Positions 1 through 11,725 are shown, numbered from the stretch's first letter. The stretch: 64,000 bases of DNA from Adiantum capillus-veneris (GCA_014529385.2 CM043954.1:6327806-6391805), one strand, 5' to 3'. Made by a program: numbers and translations. Notes: generated from the letters alone by a model not told the origin.

Positions 1-1520
1 TACAGATTATCAGGAAAGATGAGCAAGCAAGGTATATGTGGGTGAGAATGAGAGCCGAGACAGGTAGATTTCTATATATCGCTATATGCTACTTCCCTCC
101 AAGTACCTCAGTCTACTCCTCACCTAAAGGACAATCCCCTTTCTCCATATTGAATAATGACATATGGGAGTTCTCTAGAGATGGAGACATCGTTCTCTTA
201 GGAAACTTTAATGCCAGAACGGCCAACTCTCAAGCAGTATCTATGATAATTCCGAGGAAATGCTCAGAGAAGTGGATTTATCACAAAGGGGGCTTACTAG
301 AAACTCACAGGATAAAGAACACATTGAATATGGGAGACATCTCATGGAGATCGCAACCATACATGGTTTGGCCATACTTAATGGTCTAGAGAATTTCCCA
401 TTATCTGGGGGATTCACATGCTTCCCGCACAGGCATGGGGCCAGTACAGTGGATTATGTCATGACTTCACCAAGCTTTATTTCTAGTATCAAGGACTTTA
501 AGGTGGGACCCAGACCGGTTGGGATTGCAGTGGATCATGCTCTCTTGACCTTATCAATCTCCTTCCAATACAATGCCTCTCAAGTACAAAGGAAGAAGAC
601 ACACACAAGATATACTTTCACGCCAGAAACTGATTCAGTCTATGTGGAAAAGATCTATAATAGGATGTGGGCAGCCGAGCCAGTATATACTGCAGAGGAG
701 ATTACTTCTCAGTTAACAGAGATACTACATGGAGCAGCACAAGAGGCATACCCACATACTCAACCTGATCAGAAGAGAGGAGCTGGGAACATGCCTCAAA
801 ACAGTTGGTATGACGAGGAATGCAGAGAGACGAGAACCCAGGTCCAGAAAGAGCTTACACTTGGGATCATCACATATAAGCAGTCTCGGATTGCTCTTCG
901 GCGTATAGTACGCCGCAAGAAAAGGGCATTTTCAGCCAAACTGGAGAAGGATTTATATCAGCTCTTCTTGAGTCAGGACTCACATGAGGCATGGCGCTTA
1001 TTTCAAGAGCACTCACCGCCTCCGGCGATTACTTCTCCTGAGATCTGGGGTCAATATGTAACATCATTATATATGGTATCTGGACACCCTCCATTACTAG
1101 ATCCGCTAGAGCCATGCCCTGCTGCTAGTACTTTCTTTACTACGGAAATGGTGGAAAAAGCCATTGATAAGATGAAGACAAGAAGAGCATATGATCATGA
1201 TGGTTTAGTAGCAGAACATTTGATCCATGCTAGGGATCTACTTTCAGAAGTCCTTGCTCGTCTGTTTAATCGGGTCATGTGTGAAGGATTACCTGAATCT
1301 TGGAAATTATCTACTATCGTACCTATTTTCAAGTCAGGGGATCCTATGATACCCGGGAACTACCGCACCATTATGGTAGGTCACACTTTGACCCGGCTGT
1401 ACGAATCCATTCTTGAACAAAAATTGAGTAGATGGGCAGAGAATGAGGGCATAAGAGCAGCAGGACAAGCTGGATTCAAAAGGGGTTATTCCACTTTAGA
1501 TCATATTCTTACGCTCAGAG

Positions 1521-1798
1521 CAGTGTGACATAAAAATGCGTTTCATGCTGATGAAACCCCGAAACCCTGAAACCTATGAAACGTTTTGCCAAAACTCATG
1601 AAACGGACAAACATTTTTTATGAAACGTTCAAAATTAGGGCTTTTTTTCCAGAAACTTTGTTCAATAGAAGTACTTTGCTAAATGAATCAATGATGCATC
1701 AGTTATGATTCATGAAACTAGTGGCTGTGTTATAACTTTCATCAATACTGAACATCTTTTTGATCGTGCTCGCTTGAAGTCGCTTCTAAGCAGTGAGC

Positions 1799-1874
<76 letters not shown>

Positions 1875-2234
1875 GACATTAAAGTCTAGAGTCATGTGTG
1901 CTACATTGTATACATATTTATCATATTTTATTAATATATAATTTAATGTCGTTTATGAAACCTGTTTCATGTTTTTGATGCTATGAAACGAAACGTTTCA
2001 AAACCTCGAAACCCCGAAACGATCGAAACCACGAAACGTTTCATGCATAGTAACAAGGAATGGCCGTTTTCAGGTCTCCATTCCCCGTTCCCATTCCAAG
2101 TTCCCGTTCCGAATCCCCGTTCCGTGTTTCAAACGTGAGTACCAAAACAGGGAATGGCATTTTGTTCCGCGTTCCCGTTCCCCATTCCCGTTCCGGTTTC
2201 CTGTTCCTGGTAACTATGGTTTCATGTCACATTG
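1521..2234. mobile_element. hAT-like non-autonomous DNA transposon
   Basis: A 714-bp insertion in the RT region of LINE copy A, flanked by a perfect 8-bp duplication GCTCAGAG (1513-1520 and 2235-2242). The uninterrupted LINE copies carry a single CTCAGAGCC there. The ends are imperfect inverted repeats, CAGTGTGACAT at the left and ATGTCACATTG at the right. An 8-bp duplication plus CA(A/G)TG termini is the hAT pattern. No transposase is encoded, so it would need one in trans. Both ends are packed with GAAAC(G/C) words, and the right half has repeated TTCCCGTTCC words. A (TC)n tract lies inside. Confidence 0.92.
1802..1871 (+). repeat. (TC)n microsatellite inside the hAT-like element
   Basis: About 70 bp of uninterrupted TC dinucleotides in the middle of the 714-bp transposon. 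The long open frames across it on both strands encode only Ser-Leu or Arg-Glu runs and are artefacts. Confidence 0.97.
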
Positions 2235-4240
2235 GCTCAGAGCCATTATTGAGGAAGGAAGAGCAAACGGGAGAAGGATGTATTGTTGCTTTGTGGATTT
2301 TCGGAAAGCTTTTGATACAGTACCAAGGGCCAGATTGATGCGCAGGATGCAAGAGTTAGGGGTCCCCAAAGAGAATATTTAGGGGATCATGGCCTTATAC
2401 GGGTCAGTAACTGGTTATGTACGTACTCCAGAAGGGGATTCCGACATTGTTCATTCCACCGTTGGAGTAAAGCAGGGATGCCCACTGTCCCCTACTTTAT
2501 TTGGTATGTACATAGATGAGGTATCAGATTACATTGATAGAGAGGGTGACAGAGGGGCTCAACTTGCAGGGTCATGGATCCCTTTGTTGTATGCAGATGA
2601 TATTGTATTGATAGGAGAATCACCAGATGGAATGCAGAGGCAGCTAGATGCATTACATAAATTCGCGGAGGACAGTGGACTGTCGGTAAACTTGGGTAAA
2701 ACCAAAGTTATGGTGTTTAACACCACACCGCAGTGGGTTAGGAGATTGGCACCTACATTTGCATATGGCCAGGATACAGTAGAGTACACAGATGCATACA
2801 CATACCTTGGGGTGGTATTTGCACGACCGAAATTTACTCTTAAGAAAGCAGGGGATGCTAGATTATCCAGAGCCTCTGCGGCCTTGGGAGGGTTGGAGAG
2901 GATGTGTTCACAAGTGCAGTTTTAGGAACCACGAACAAAACTTTGGCTCTTTGATACTGTGGTGGCTTCGGCTATGCTTTATGGGGTCCAGATTTGGGGA
3001 CCATCTGTGGATCAGGATAATTGGAAGTCAATGGAGAGACCTTTGGTATCTATGATTTCCCGAATGATTAAAGCCAAGGCCTCCGTACCACACGCGATTA
3101 CTCGAGCGGAACTAGCGGCCCCTTCGATAGAAATTGAAGCTCTTACCAGATCAGTGTCCTTTATACATGGTTTGTGGGATACAAATAATTGCCGATATAC
3201 TAGACTGGCCCTCGAATCCTCTCGACAATTAGCAATGAAAGGGGATACATCATGTTGGTATGTGCAACTGTCCTCGTGGTTTCAGAGACACGGGTTCAGT
3301 ATGCAAAGATTACCCCCCTTCCAATACTCTCTTGAGGCTCCATCACTGGCAATTACACGAACGGAGATTAATAAAATCATCCGATAGGATCTTATACAAT
3401 TGGATACTAAGAGGACATGGGTAGACCCTACACAAGAATTGGGCACGAAGATGGCCGACTACAAAGAAAAGTTCCTACAACTATCTGAAGATGGATTTGT
3501 GATTCGCCCGAGTTCCATGGATACCCACTTGTCTCATGGTTTGAGATGTGCTATTGGTCAGATTCGTACATCCTCACACCAGTTGGAAATTGAATTTGGA
3601 AGATTTAGGGGAATCCCACCTGAGAGCAGAATTTGCAAGTTATGCGGAATGGAGCCGGAGACAGAATTACACTATATATGCCATTGCACAGTATACTATG
3701 AGATACGTGGGCGTTTTCATTGCCTCTTTAAAGAAGGCTTTGGACCTCTAGATAGAATCATGCAATACCAAGATCAAAGATGCTTAGGCTTGTACCTACT
3801 GGAACTACATCGGCACAGGGATAATCTAATGAGAAGACAGAGCACTACAGCCTCAGAGGCAGATCACAGATTTCTTCGGATTGAGAGAAGCAGGAGTGGA
3901 AGGAGAAGCAAGAGGCCAACAGCCAGCACAAAGGAGTACCCACATTCATACCAAAGGCACCCTAATTGACAGAGCAACTGAGCTTAGGAAATCGAGACGA
4001 CCACGACCAAGATGCAGAAGCACACTTCACCGGAGGAGACTACAACAAAGGATTAGAAGCATTCTAGCCAGACACCTAGAATGCTCCTAAGAAGTTTATT
4101 TAATACTTTGTATTTAGTTTTTCACATTTATTTTCACACTTTCACACTTTTCACACTTAGTACTTTAGTACTAAGGTACCCAGACATTGTAACAGATTCA
4201 CCACTTTTGTACCAGTTTGGTCTCATAGGTCATTCTGGCC

Positions 4241-4909
4241 TTTTAGAGCAGCTAGACGAGGGTGAGGGCGAGGGCGAGCAGCCTGAGGCAAGCAGCTGGA
4301 CCAAGGCAAGCAGCCTAAGGGCGAGCAGACTGTGGCGAGCAGTCTGACGAGGGCGAGCATTATGTGGCGAGCAGGCTGACGAGGACGAGATGTCTGAGGA
4401 GAGGAGACTAAGGCGAAGGCAAGCAGGCTGAGTCAAACCCTCTCGCGCTGCCTTGCTGGACGAAGGACGAGCTCGTCGCGCTGCCAACTTGCTGGACGAA
4501 GGACGAGGGACGAGCTCTCTCTCTGCTGGACGAGGGACGAGGGCGAGCTGCTGGTCGAAGGCGGGGCGAGCTGCTGGACCTGGTCGAGGGCGAGCTGCTG
4601 GACCTGGTCGAGCTGCTGGTCCTATGTCAAGAGGGTGTGCAGCTTGCCAAGGGCGAGCACGAGGGCCCTAACCTCTGAAGGACGAGGGCGAGCTATGCCA
4701 AGGGCGAGAGCTAGCTGCCTACCAAGGGAGAGGGCTAGAAGAGCCAAGGGCAACCAGACAAGACCAATGCCAGGGTGAGGACGAGAGCAATCAAGTCAGC
4801 CAGGACGAGGGCTAGGACTTGGTGACGAGGGCAAGGCCAACCAGGGCGGAGGCCAGACCTCAACTGGTGAGGGCCTTGACTCAGTGCTCGCTTTGTTCTT
4901 CTCTCTCGG
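4241..4909 (+). promoter_or_regulatory. LINE copy B 5' leader: array of short GGCGAG-type repeats
   Basis: About 670 bp of CpG-rich sequence built from imperfect copies of a word like GGGCGAGCAG or GGACGAGGGCGAG, spaced roughly 15-25 bp apart, with no credible ORF. LINEs generally carry an internal promoter in the 5' UTR, and tandem monomers are known there in mouse L1. That this array is a promoter is inference. The Ala/Gly/Arg-rich open frames within it are repeat artefacts. Confidence 0.6.
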
Positions 4910-6064
4910 ATGGACCAACCAATCGAGGATGGTGATGCAAGTGGCTTCACCACGCCACAAAAAATGAAAGCGACATTCAAGCGGAGGAATAGAGATAGCA
5001 TACTCTCGCCAAGCTCATTGCGGGCAGGGAAAACCGTCAGAATCCAAGATGATTTAATGATGGAGAGGGTTCAAGTGATGATTAAATATGAGCTCAGCTT
5101 TATGAGAGATGACATCAGGAAAGAGATGTACGCAAACACAGAGAGTTATAAGAATTCTATGTATGCAGATATGAGGAAAGAATTCGATAAAGCGATGCTT
5201 GGTAAGCATGATGAGATGTATCTATCTGTGAAAGGGGAGATGCAGGCTCTAGTGCGGGCAGAAGTGAATGTAATGGAATGTATTATGCAGAAAAAGTTGG
5301 ATGAGGCAATTGCAAGCTTTGAATCTTGGAAAACCAATGTGGAAAAGTGCATGAAGGAAAAAGATGCAGTGATTGAAGAGCTTAAAGGGGAACTTGCAAC
5401 GTGCAAAATTATGCCCAAAACGGAAGGGGGAAATCAGCCCTCGATGTTAAAGGAGCTCAAAGATATTAAGGAGCAGGTGAAAACTCTGCGCGAAGGGGAA
5501 GAACTAAACTCGAAAGAGGCTTCCTCATGGGCGGAGCGCCTTTCTAAAACACAGGATAAAGTTGACGAAGCAGAAAAATGGATTGAAGGTGCAAAGAAAG
5601 GAAAGGCCCGGATGCCAGAAGCAGCACAGACTTCTACCATCATCAATATGACCATTGAGGAGGAACAGAAGAGGAGGACTAGAGCCCTCCATGTGCGTAT
5701 TACTGGTATCAAAGACACCGAAAATGTAGAAGACGAAGTGAAGGAACTCTTGCAGCGCATGGGCATCCCGGAACCTATGCACACAGGTGCTTGGAGAGTA
5801 GGAAAGAAGAGAGTGGATGAGAAGGGAAACGTCAAAGAGAAAGCACTTATTTTGCGTTTCCCGACTTTGGAAACAAGGAAGGAATTCCTGAAGAAGAGAC
5901 CAGCACTTAAGAAAACTGGAATATTTATGGGGGATGACCTTACTTTAGCACAAATAGCACATATGCAAGAGTTGATGCCAGAGATCAAGGCAGCAAGGGA
6001 GAAGGGAAAAATTGCCTTTTACAGAGGAGGGAAAGTAGTGGTTTTGGAAAAACGCACAGCATGA
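4910..6064 (+). CDS. LINE ORF1 protein: coiled coil plus RNA-binding domain, intact
   Basis: A 384-residue protein, uninterrupted from ATG to TGA. In LINEs, ORF1p binds the element RNA as a trimer or oligomer and chaperones it in the cytoplasmic particle. Residues about 1-60 are basic. Residues about 60-235 are rich in Glu, Lys and Met and look like a long coiled coil (repeated MYADMRKE and KDIKEQVK words). Residues about 260-384 (from RALHVRITGI through GAWRVGKK to AREKGKIAFYRGGK) resemble the L1 ORF1 RRM-like and C-terminal domains, not the DUF4283/zinc-knuckle type of family 2. A broken relative lies at 44429-45468. The stop TGA at 6062-6064 overlaps an ATG, but that ATG is out of frame with ORF2, which starts 31 bases later. 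It is the best preserved LINE protein here. The family assignment comes from layout and motifs. Confidence 0.8.
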   Translation: MDQPIEDGDASGFTTPQKMKATFKRRNRDSILSPSSLRAGKTVRIQDDLMMERVQVMIKYELSFMRDDIRKEMYANTESYKNSMYADMRKEFDKAMLGKHDEMYLSVKGEMQALVRAEVNVMECIMQKKLDEAIASFESWKTNVEKCMKEKDAVIEELKGELATCKIMPKTEGGNQPSMLKELKDIKEQVKTLREGEELNSKEASSWAERLSKTQDKVDEAEKWIEGAKKGKARMPEAAQTSTIINMTIEEEQKRRTRALHVRITGIKDTENVEDEVKELLQRMGIPEPMHTGAWRVGKKRVDEKGNVKEKALILRFPTLETRKEFLKKRPALKKTGIFMGDDLTLAQIAHMQELMPEIKAAREKGKIAFYRGGKVVVLEKRTA

Positions 6065-6435
6065 CGGTGCGAGACATATGGGACCACACTCCAGATGGCG
6101 GCATGGAATTGTGATGGATCATATAGGCTGGATGTGGGTGCCTTTGAAGATAGCTTCAGAGATAGAGACATTGTCTTTTACTCGGAGACACATCAAAAAT
6201 CTGGACAGTTGATGCCAAGTGTGACTGGCTATTTATGGGAGACAGCTTGTCGGCCAGACGCTACATCCCAGCATGGAAGTTGAGGTTCAAGAGGGGTAGC
6301 AGTCTTATTCAAGGAAGAGTTGCAATCGCTATTACAGATTGTCCGGAGAGATGACCAGGCGAGATACATGTGGGTGAGACTGAGAGCTGAGACAGGCAGA
6401 TTCTTATACATTGCTATATGTTACTTTCCCCCTAG

Positions 6436-7218
6436 TGTTAGGAAATAAGACGTAGCTAAATAGATAATTGAGTAGATTACTTAATGGAGAGAGACAGATT
6501 TATATACACGAGATTATAGAGTAGAGAGAGAGAGAGAGAGAGAGTACACACGATATATGTGGTTCACCCAATGTGGGCTACGTCCACGGGAAAGCAGCCA
6601 CTCAATGGCGTTAGTACTTCAAAACAAGAAGTAGTTTACAAAGGGATTATACCCTTAATGGAGCTCCCGCCTTGCTTCACTCTCACCACCTCACACTCAC
6701 CTTGTTGCATCAACTTCACACTATGAAATGTGTGTAGAAATGGCCTCCTTTTATAGGCCAAAAGGGCTACCCTCTCTTATGAGAGACAGCCATGTGTAGC
6801 TGCCCTTGTGCGAATAAGTCCAAATCGGACCCTCCAATCCGCCCATGTGTGGCCGCCCTTGAGAAGACAAGTCCGCTTTTGAATTCGGCCACCGGCCAAC
6901 GGCCATTGACTTCCGACCACCGGCCACCGGCCATTGACTTCCGACCACCGGCCATCGGCCATTGACTACCGGCCACCGGCCAACCGACCGGTTGTTTTCC
7001 AACCACTTTCCAGCCGCCGTCCGGCCATAATATTCCGGCGGAAAAGAATATTCCGGCGAGGCCTTTAAAGTTGCCCCTGATTCTTATCCGTGAAAATTTT
7101 GGTTTCCGGTGAGTGATTTTCCTTCACGCACGATGGCTTCTCCTCATAATGGGGGCCTTACAAATGTGCGCTTTTACCACAGAAAATTACAAGGGTAAAT
7201 CAGGCTCCATACTTAACA
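6436..7218. mobile_element. Solo LTR, probably Ty1/copia type
   Basis: A 783-bp insertion with termini TGTTAGG and CTTAACA, so TGTTA/TAACA inverted ends, flanked by a perfect 5-bp duplication CCTAG (6431-6435 and 7219-7223). Removing it restores the LINE reading TTTCCCCCTAGCACATCAG seen in relatives. There is no internal region, so it is a solo LTR left by LTR-LTR recombination. The start word and the segment around GGGCTACGTCCACGGG (about 6578) recall plant copia LTRs from memory; the superfamily is inference. It contains an AG run at 6524-6543 and a GGCC-rich tandem repeat. Confidence 0.93.
6886..6995. repeat. Short tandem repeat in the solo LTR
   Basis: About three to four imperfect copies of a roughly 30-bp unit containing CCACCGGCCA and CGGCCATTGACTTCCGA. 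Three overlapping minus-strand frames read Arg-Trp-Pro repeats here and should not be called genes. Confidence 0.8.
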
Positions 7219-9600
7219 CCTAGCACATCAGTCTATACCTCACCTAGAGGGCAATCCCCTTTCTCTATACTTGATGATGACATATGGGAGTTCTCTAGAG
7301 ATAGAGATATCATTCTCTTGGGAGACTTTAATGCCAGGACGGCCAACTCCCAAACGGTATTTTATGATACCTCGGAGGAGATGCTTAGAGAGATGGATAT
7401 ATCGGAGATGAGACTTGACAGACACTCACAGGATAAAGAGCACACAGAGTATGGGAGATATCTCATGGAGATGACAACTACGCATGGTCTGGCCATACTT
7501 AATGGTCTAGAGATTTTTCCTTCGTCTGGGGGATTCACATGCTTTCCACACAGACATGGGGCCAGTACAGTGGACTATGTCATGACTTCACCGAGCTTCA
7601 TCTCTCATATTCAAGATCTCAGTGTGGGCCCTAGGCCTGTTGGAGTAGCAGTGGACCATGCTCTCCTGACTTTTTCAGTCTCTTTCCAGTATAGTGTCTC
7701 TCAGACACCACGGAGGATTGCACACACACGGTATACTTTTACACCAGAGACGGATTCAGTTTATGTGGAAGAGATTTACAGACGGATGGGGGCAGCTGAG
7801 CCTGTATATACAGTGGAGGAGATCACCACTTTATTGACGGAGATCTTGCAGCAGAGGCATACCCACACACTCAACCAGATCAGAGAAGACGTTCTGGGAA
7901 CATGCCTCAGAATAGTTGGTATGATGAGGAGTGCAGAGAGATGAGAGTTCAGATTCAGAGCGAGCTTATACTTGGAGTCATTACATATAGACAGTCTTAG
8001 ATTGCCCTTCGGCGTTTAGTGCGACGGAAGAAGCGGGCCTTTTTAGCCCAGATGGAACGTGATTTGTATCAACTCTTTTTGAGCCGAGATTCAGGTGAGG
8101 CCTGGCGTCTCTTCCATGAGCACTCACCTCCTCCAGTGATTACCTCTCCCGAGATTTGGGGTCAATATGCAGCATCATTATATACAGTACCTGGGCAACC
8201 ACCATTACCAGACCCTCTAGAGCCATGTCCAGCCACTAGGATGGTGAAAGAACGTCATTGACAAGATGAGGACTAGGAGAGCATATGATCATGATGGTTT
8301 GGTGGCAGAGCACTTGATACATGCTAGAGTTTTACTGTCAGAGGTTCTTGCGCGGTTGTTTAACCGTGTCATGTGTGAGGGACTACCTGAGTCCTGGAGA
8401 TTATCTACTATTGTACCTCTTTTCAAGGCAGGGGACCCCACGGTACCAAGGAACTACCGTACTATTATGATAGGGCACACATTGGCACGGTTGTATGCAT
8501 CCATTCTTGAACAGCAACTCAGTAAATGGACAGAAAATGAGGGCATACGAGCAGCAGGACAGGCTGGATTCAGGAGGGGTTTCTCCACTTTGGACCATAT
8601 TCTTACACTCAGAGCCATTATTGAGGAGGGTCGGGCACATGGGAGACGGATGTATTGTTGCTTTGTGGACTTCCGCAAGGCATTTGACACAGTGCCGAGG
8701 GCCAGATTGATGCACAGGCTACTGAAGTTGGGAGTACCCACAAAGATCATATGGGGGATCATGGCTTTATACGGCTCAGTGATTGGCCAGGTATGCACTC
8801 CTGAGGGGATTTCTGACATTGTTCATTCCACTATTGGAGTGAAACAGGGGTGTCCTTTGTCCCCTACACTTTTTGGTATGTATGTAGATGAGGTCTCTGA
8901 CTACATTGACAGAGAGGGTGACAGAGGCGCTCAGCTGGCAGGGACATGGATCCCTTTAATATTATATGCTGATGATATTGTGTTAATGTCAGAGTCGCCA
9001 AAGGGCATGCAAAGACATTTGGATGCATTGCACAACTTTGCAGAGGATAGTGGACTGTCTGTGAACCTTGGTAAAACCAAGGTTATGGTGTTTAACACCA
9101 CACCACAGTGGGTCAAGAGATCGGCACCTACACTCGTATATGGCCAGGACACTGTGGAGTACACAGATGAATATACATATCTGGGGGTGGTATTCACGGG
9201 ACCGAGGTTTACCCTGAGGAGAGCAGCAGAGACTAGACTATCCAGAGCCTATGTGGCATTAGGAGGGCTAGAGAGGATGTGTTCGCAGGTTCAGTTTCAA
9301 GAACCACGAACAAAACTATGGCTCTTTGATACTTTGGTTGCTTCAGCTATGCTTTATGGGGTCCAAGTTTGGGGACCATCTGTGAATCATGACAGTTGGA
9401 GGAACATGGAGAGACCCTTGGTATTTATGATATCCCGGATGATTAGAGCCAAGGCCTCTGTACCACATGCGATTATTCGAGCGGAGGTAGCCGCCCCTCC
9501 TATAGAGATTGAGGCTCTTACCAGATCAGTGTCCTTTATGCACAGTCTATGGGATACACATAGAGGCAAATATACTAGACTGGCTCTTGAGTCCTCTAGA

Positions 9601-10020
9601 CAGTTAGCGATGCAGAGAGATGCATCGTGTTGGTATGCACAGATGACCTCATGGTTTCAGAGGCATGGTTTCAACATGGATAGATTGCCTCCCTTTCAGT
9701 ATTCCCTGGATGCACCCTCCCTGCCAGTCACAAGGACGGAGATCACTAGACTCATTCGTCAGGATCTTATACAGTTGGACACCAGGAGCACATGGGTAGA
9801 GCCGATATAGGAGTTAGCGATGCAGGGAGATGCATCATGTTGGTATGCACAGATGACCTCATGGTTTCAGAGGCATGGTTTCAACATGGATAGATTGCCT
9901 CCCTTTCAGTATTCCCTGGATGCACCCTCCCTGCCAGTCACACGGACGGAGATCACTAGACTCATTCGTCAGGATCTTATACAGTTGGACACCAGGAGGA
10001 CATGGGTAGAGCCGATATAG
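9601..10020 (+). repeat. 210-bp tandem duplication in LINE copy B ORF2
   Basis: Positions 9601-9810 and 9811-10020 are near-identical (AGTTAGCGATGCAG at each start, GAGCCGATATAG at each end). The unit is 70 codons, so the frame is kept. Both copies carry the same TAG stop where relatives have a Gln codon, which indicates that the stop arose before the duplication, or that the copies were homogenised. Confidence 0.95.
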
Positions 10021-10659
10021 GAGTTGGGCACGAAGATGGCTTTCTACAAAGAGCACCTTCTCCAACTTTCAGGGGATGGGTTTGTGACTCGTCCGAACTA
10101 CATGGACACTCATTTATCTCATGGTCTGCGATGTGCTATTGGTCAGATTTGCACATCCTCACACCAGCTGGAGATTGAGACGGGTAGATTTAGAGGGATA
10201 CCACTAGAGTCTAGGATATGTCAACTATGCGGTAGAGAGCCAGAGACAGAGCTACACTACATATGCCACTGCACTGTGTATTATGAGATACGAGGGCGCT
10301 TCCATTGCTTATTCAGGGAGGGTTTTGGACCCCTAGATAGAGTCATGAGATATCAGGACCAGAGATGCCTTGGCTTATATCTACTTGAGCTACACCGACA
10401 TAGAGACAGTCTGTTGGGGAGACACGGAGTACGACAGTCGCACAGACAGATCACAGATTTCTTTGGATCGAGGGAGCCAAGAGACCAACCACCAGCACAG
10501 GGTTGTACCCGCATTCATACCAGAGGCACCCTCATTGACAGGGCGATTGAGTTCGGGAGATCGAGACGATCACGACCGAGACACAGGAGCACACTACATC
10601 GACGGAGACTCCAGCAGAGGATCAGAGGCATTCTAGCACGACACCCAGATTGTCATTGA

Positions 10660-10947
<288 letters not shown>

Positions 10948-10959
10948 GCGCGCAGCAGA

Positions 10960-11156
10960 ACTGTTGGCAGCCAATGGGCACGGATTAAGAGACCACAGAT
11001 CTATATGATTTCTCGCCTGTTTCAAGGCAAGCACACAGTGCCGCCGGACATCATTAGGGCAGAGCTTCCCCCCCCCCCTTAGTGATAGTGGAGGCACTCT
11101 TCCAGATGGTCTGCTTCATCCAGAGAGTGAGAGAGCTCCCGACCGACAGACTCACA
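10960..11156 (+). pseudogene. Diverged LINE ORF2 fragment (RT C-terminal part)
   Basis: Conceptual translation gives IYMISRLFQGKHTVPPDII and, after a C-run, VIVEALFQMVCFI...RELPTDRLT. This aligns with LINE copy C at about 15785-15950 (SMISRLIRAKASVPRAIV and VEALTRSVSFI). It is more diverged from copies A-D than they are from one another, so it belongs to an older subfamily. It is cut on the right by the LTR that starts at 11157. Confidence 0.75.
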
Positions 11157-11725
11157 TGTAGCAGGGCTACAGTGTCACTGGAATAGGACAAGCAGTTAGT
11201 TGCAGTTGGGGCTGGAGTTCACACTGGACAAACTCTCACTGGGCAGTGACACGTGGCAAGTGGTACTGATAGTGGTCTAGTGGACACCGTGGCCAGATCA
11301 CCACCACCTCAATTTGGAGATAGGCTCAGCTGGATTGGGATCTCTGCTCGCCTTTGATGGCTCTTTAGGGATACATATGTGTGGTTGGTTTCTGTCATCG
11401 GATACTTTGTGTGGTTAGTAGTCTAGAGTCTTATCATCTTGAGTTATACATAGCACGTCTGCACCATCCCCACACATCTGAGCCTCGACACCCCATTGTA
11501 CCTATGAGTTCTTGGCTGGAGCTGAGTGTGCTGCCATGCCAAAGTCTGGACGGGTTTCTTTGAGTTAGTTGAGCCCCATATGTTCAGGTTCTACTGTTGA
11601 TGTCTCTGTGTTGTTGCTCTGTTGTTCCCTGTTTTCAATGTTGTCATTCTGTTGGAGTGAGATGTCACGGACATTGCACTGAGGAGCACCCACTGTAGAG
11701 AGCACGACACATTATCTCAGCTACA
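11157..11725 (+). mobile_element. LTR of the Tat-like family, third copy (plus orientation)
   Basis: A 569-bp LTR, the reverse complement relative of the 581-bp LTRs at 21524-22104 and 37466-38046. It starts TGTAGCAGGGCTACAGTG and ends ATCTCAGCTACA. The sequence after its right end (GGTGCTCTCATTTTTTGGC, about 11726-11744) matches the segment beside LTR2 at 37451-37465 in the other orientation, so this is the 5' LTR of a plus-strand copy. The five bases before it are TCACA; no partner duplication is seen because the element is truncated. Confidence 0.88.

Larger units (their letters stand above)
1..4090 (+). pseudogene. LINE copy A ORF2: endonuclease-reverse transcriptase, broken
   Basis: Encodes the LINE replicase: an APE-type endonuclease that nicks target DNA and a reverse transcriptase that copies the LINE RNA there. 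Visible parts in order are endonuclease (about 1-560, with GNFNART at about 201-221, where copies B and C have GDFNART, so a catalytic Asp is replaced by Asn); reverse transcriptase (about 1150-2920, with DHDGLVAEH, the QGCPLSPTLFGMY motif and YADD at 2590-2601); and a C-terminal finger (CKLC then HYICHC, about 3634-3690). The frame is lost near position 240 by a one-base deletion. Stops occur at 2378-2380 (Trp to TAG), 2923-2925 and 3385-3387 (both Gln to TAG). The hAT insertion splits the RT. The natural stop is TAA at 4088-4090. It is non-functional. Confidence 0.9.
1..4240 (+). mobile_element. LINE family 1, copy A (5' end outside window)
   Basis: A non-LTR retrotransposon that enters the window already inside its endonuclease domain and runs to a 3' end at the conserved words GGTCTCATAGGTCATT and GGCCTTTT. 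It is collinear with copies B (6095-10829), C (13208-16906) and D (45499-57735) and is closest at its 3' end to copy E (57739-58040). Its own (TC)n tail is absent because copy B begins immediately at about 4241. A hAT-like element (1521-2234) interrupts it. The boundary with copy B is inferred from where similarity to the other 3' ends stops. Confidence 0.9.
6095..10659 (+). pseudogene. LINE copy B ORF2: endonuclease-reverse transcriptase, broken
   Basis: Starts at an ATG followed by the endonuclease signature AAWNCDGS. The same start is shared with copy D (45499). Endonuclease motifs seen: YSETHQ (about 6180), GDFNART (about 7321), STVDYVM and VDHALL. Reverse transcriptase 8266-9600 is one open frame with FVDFRKAFDTVPR, QGCPLSPTLFGMY and an intact YADD at 8965-8976. 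The C-terminal finger CQLC...HYICHC lies at about 10220-10275. Breaks: a stop at 6281-6283, the solo LTR at 6436-7218, a deletion near 7850, a stop at 7999-8001, frame loss near 8250, and a TAG at 9808-9810 repeated at 10018-10020 by a tandem duplication. The natural stop is at 10657-10659. The polymerase centre survives but the protein cannot be made whole. Confidence 0.9.

Noticed and set aside
1705-1941. Open frames of Ser-Leu or Arg-Glu repeats over TC tracts (also 10806-11097, 16803-17030, 58019-58216)
   Set aside because: Pure dinucleotide repeats open all frames; no coding meaning.
4081-4671. Ala/Arg/Gly-rich frames on both strands
   Set aside because: Shadows of the GGCGAG repeat array in the LINE leader.
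5434-5988. 184-codon minus-strand frame
   Set aside because: Antisense shadow of the intact LINE ORF1.
6751-7006. Three overlapping minus-strand frames with Arg-Trp-Pro repeats
   Set aside because: Tandem repeat within a solo LTR read in three frames.
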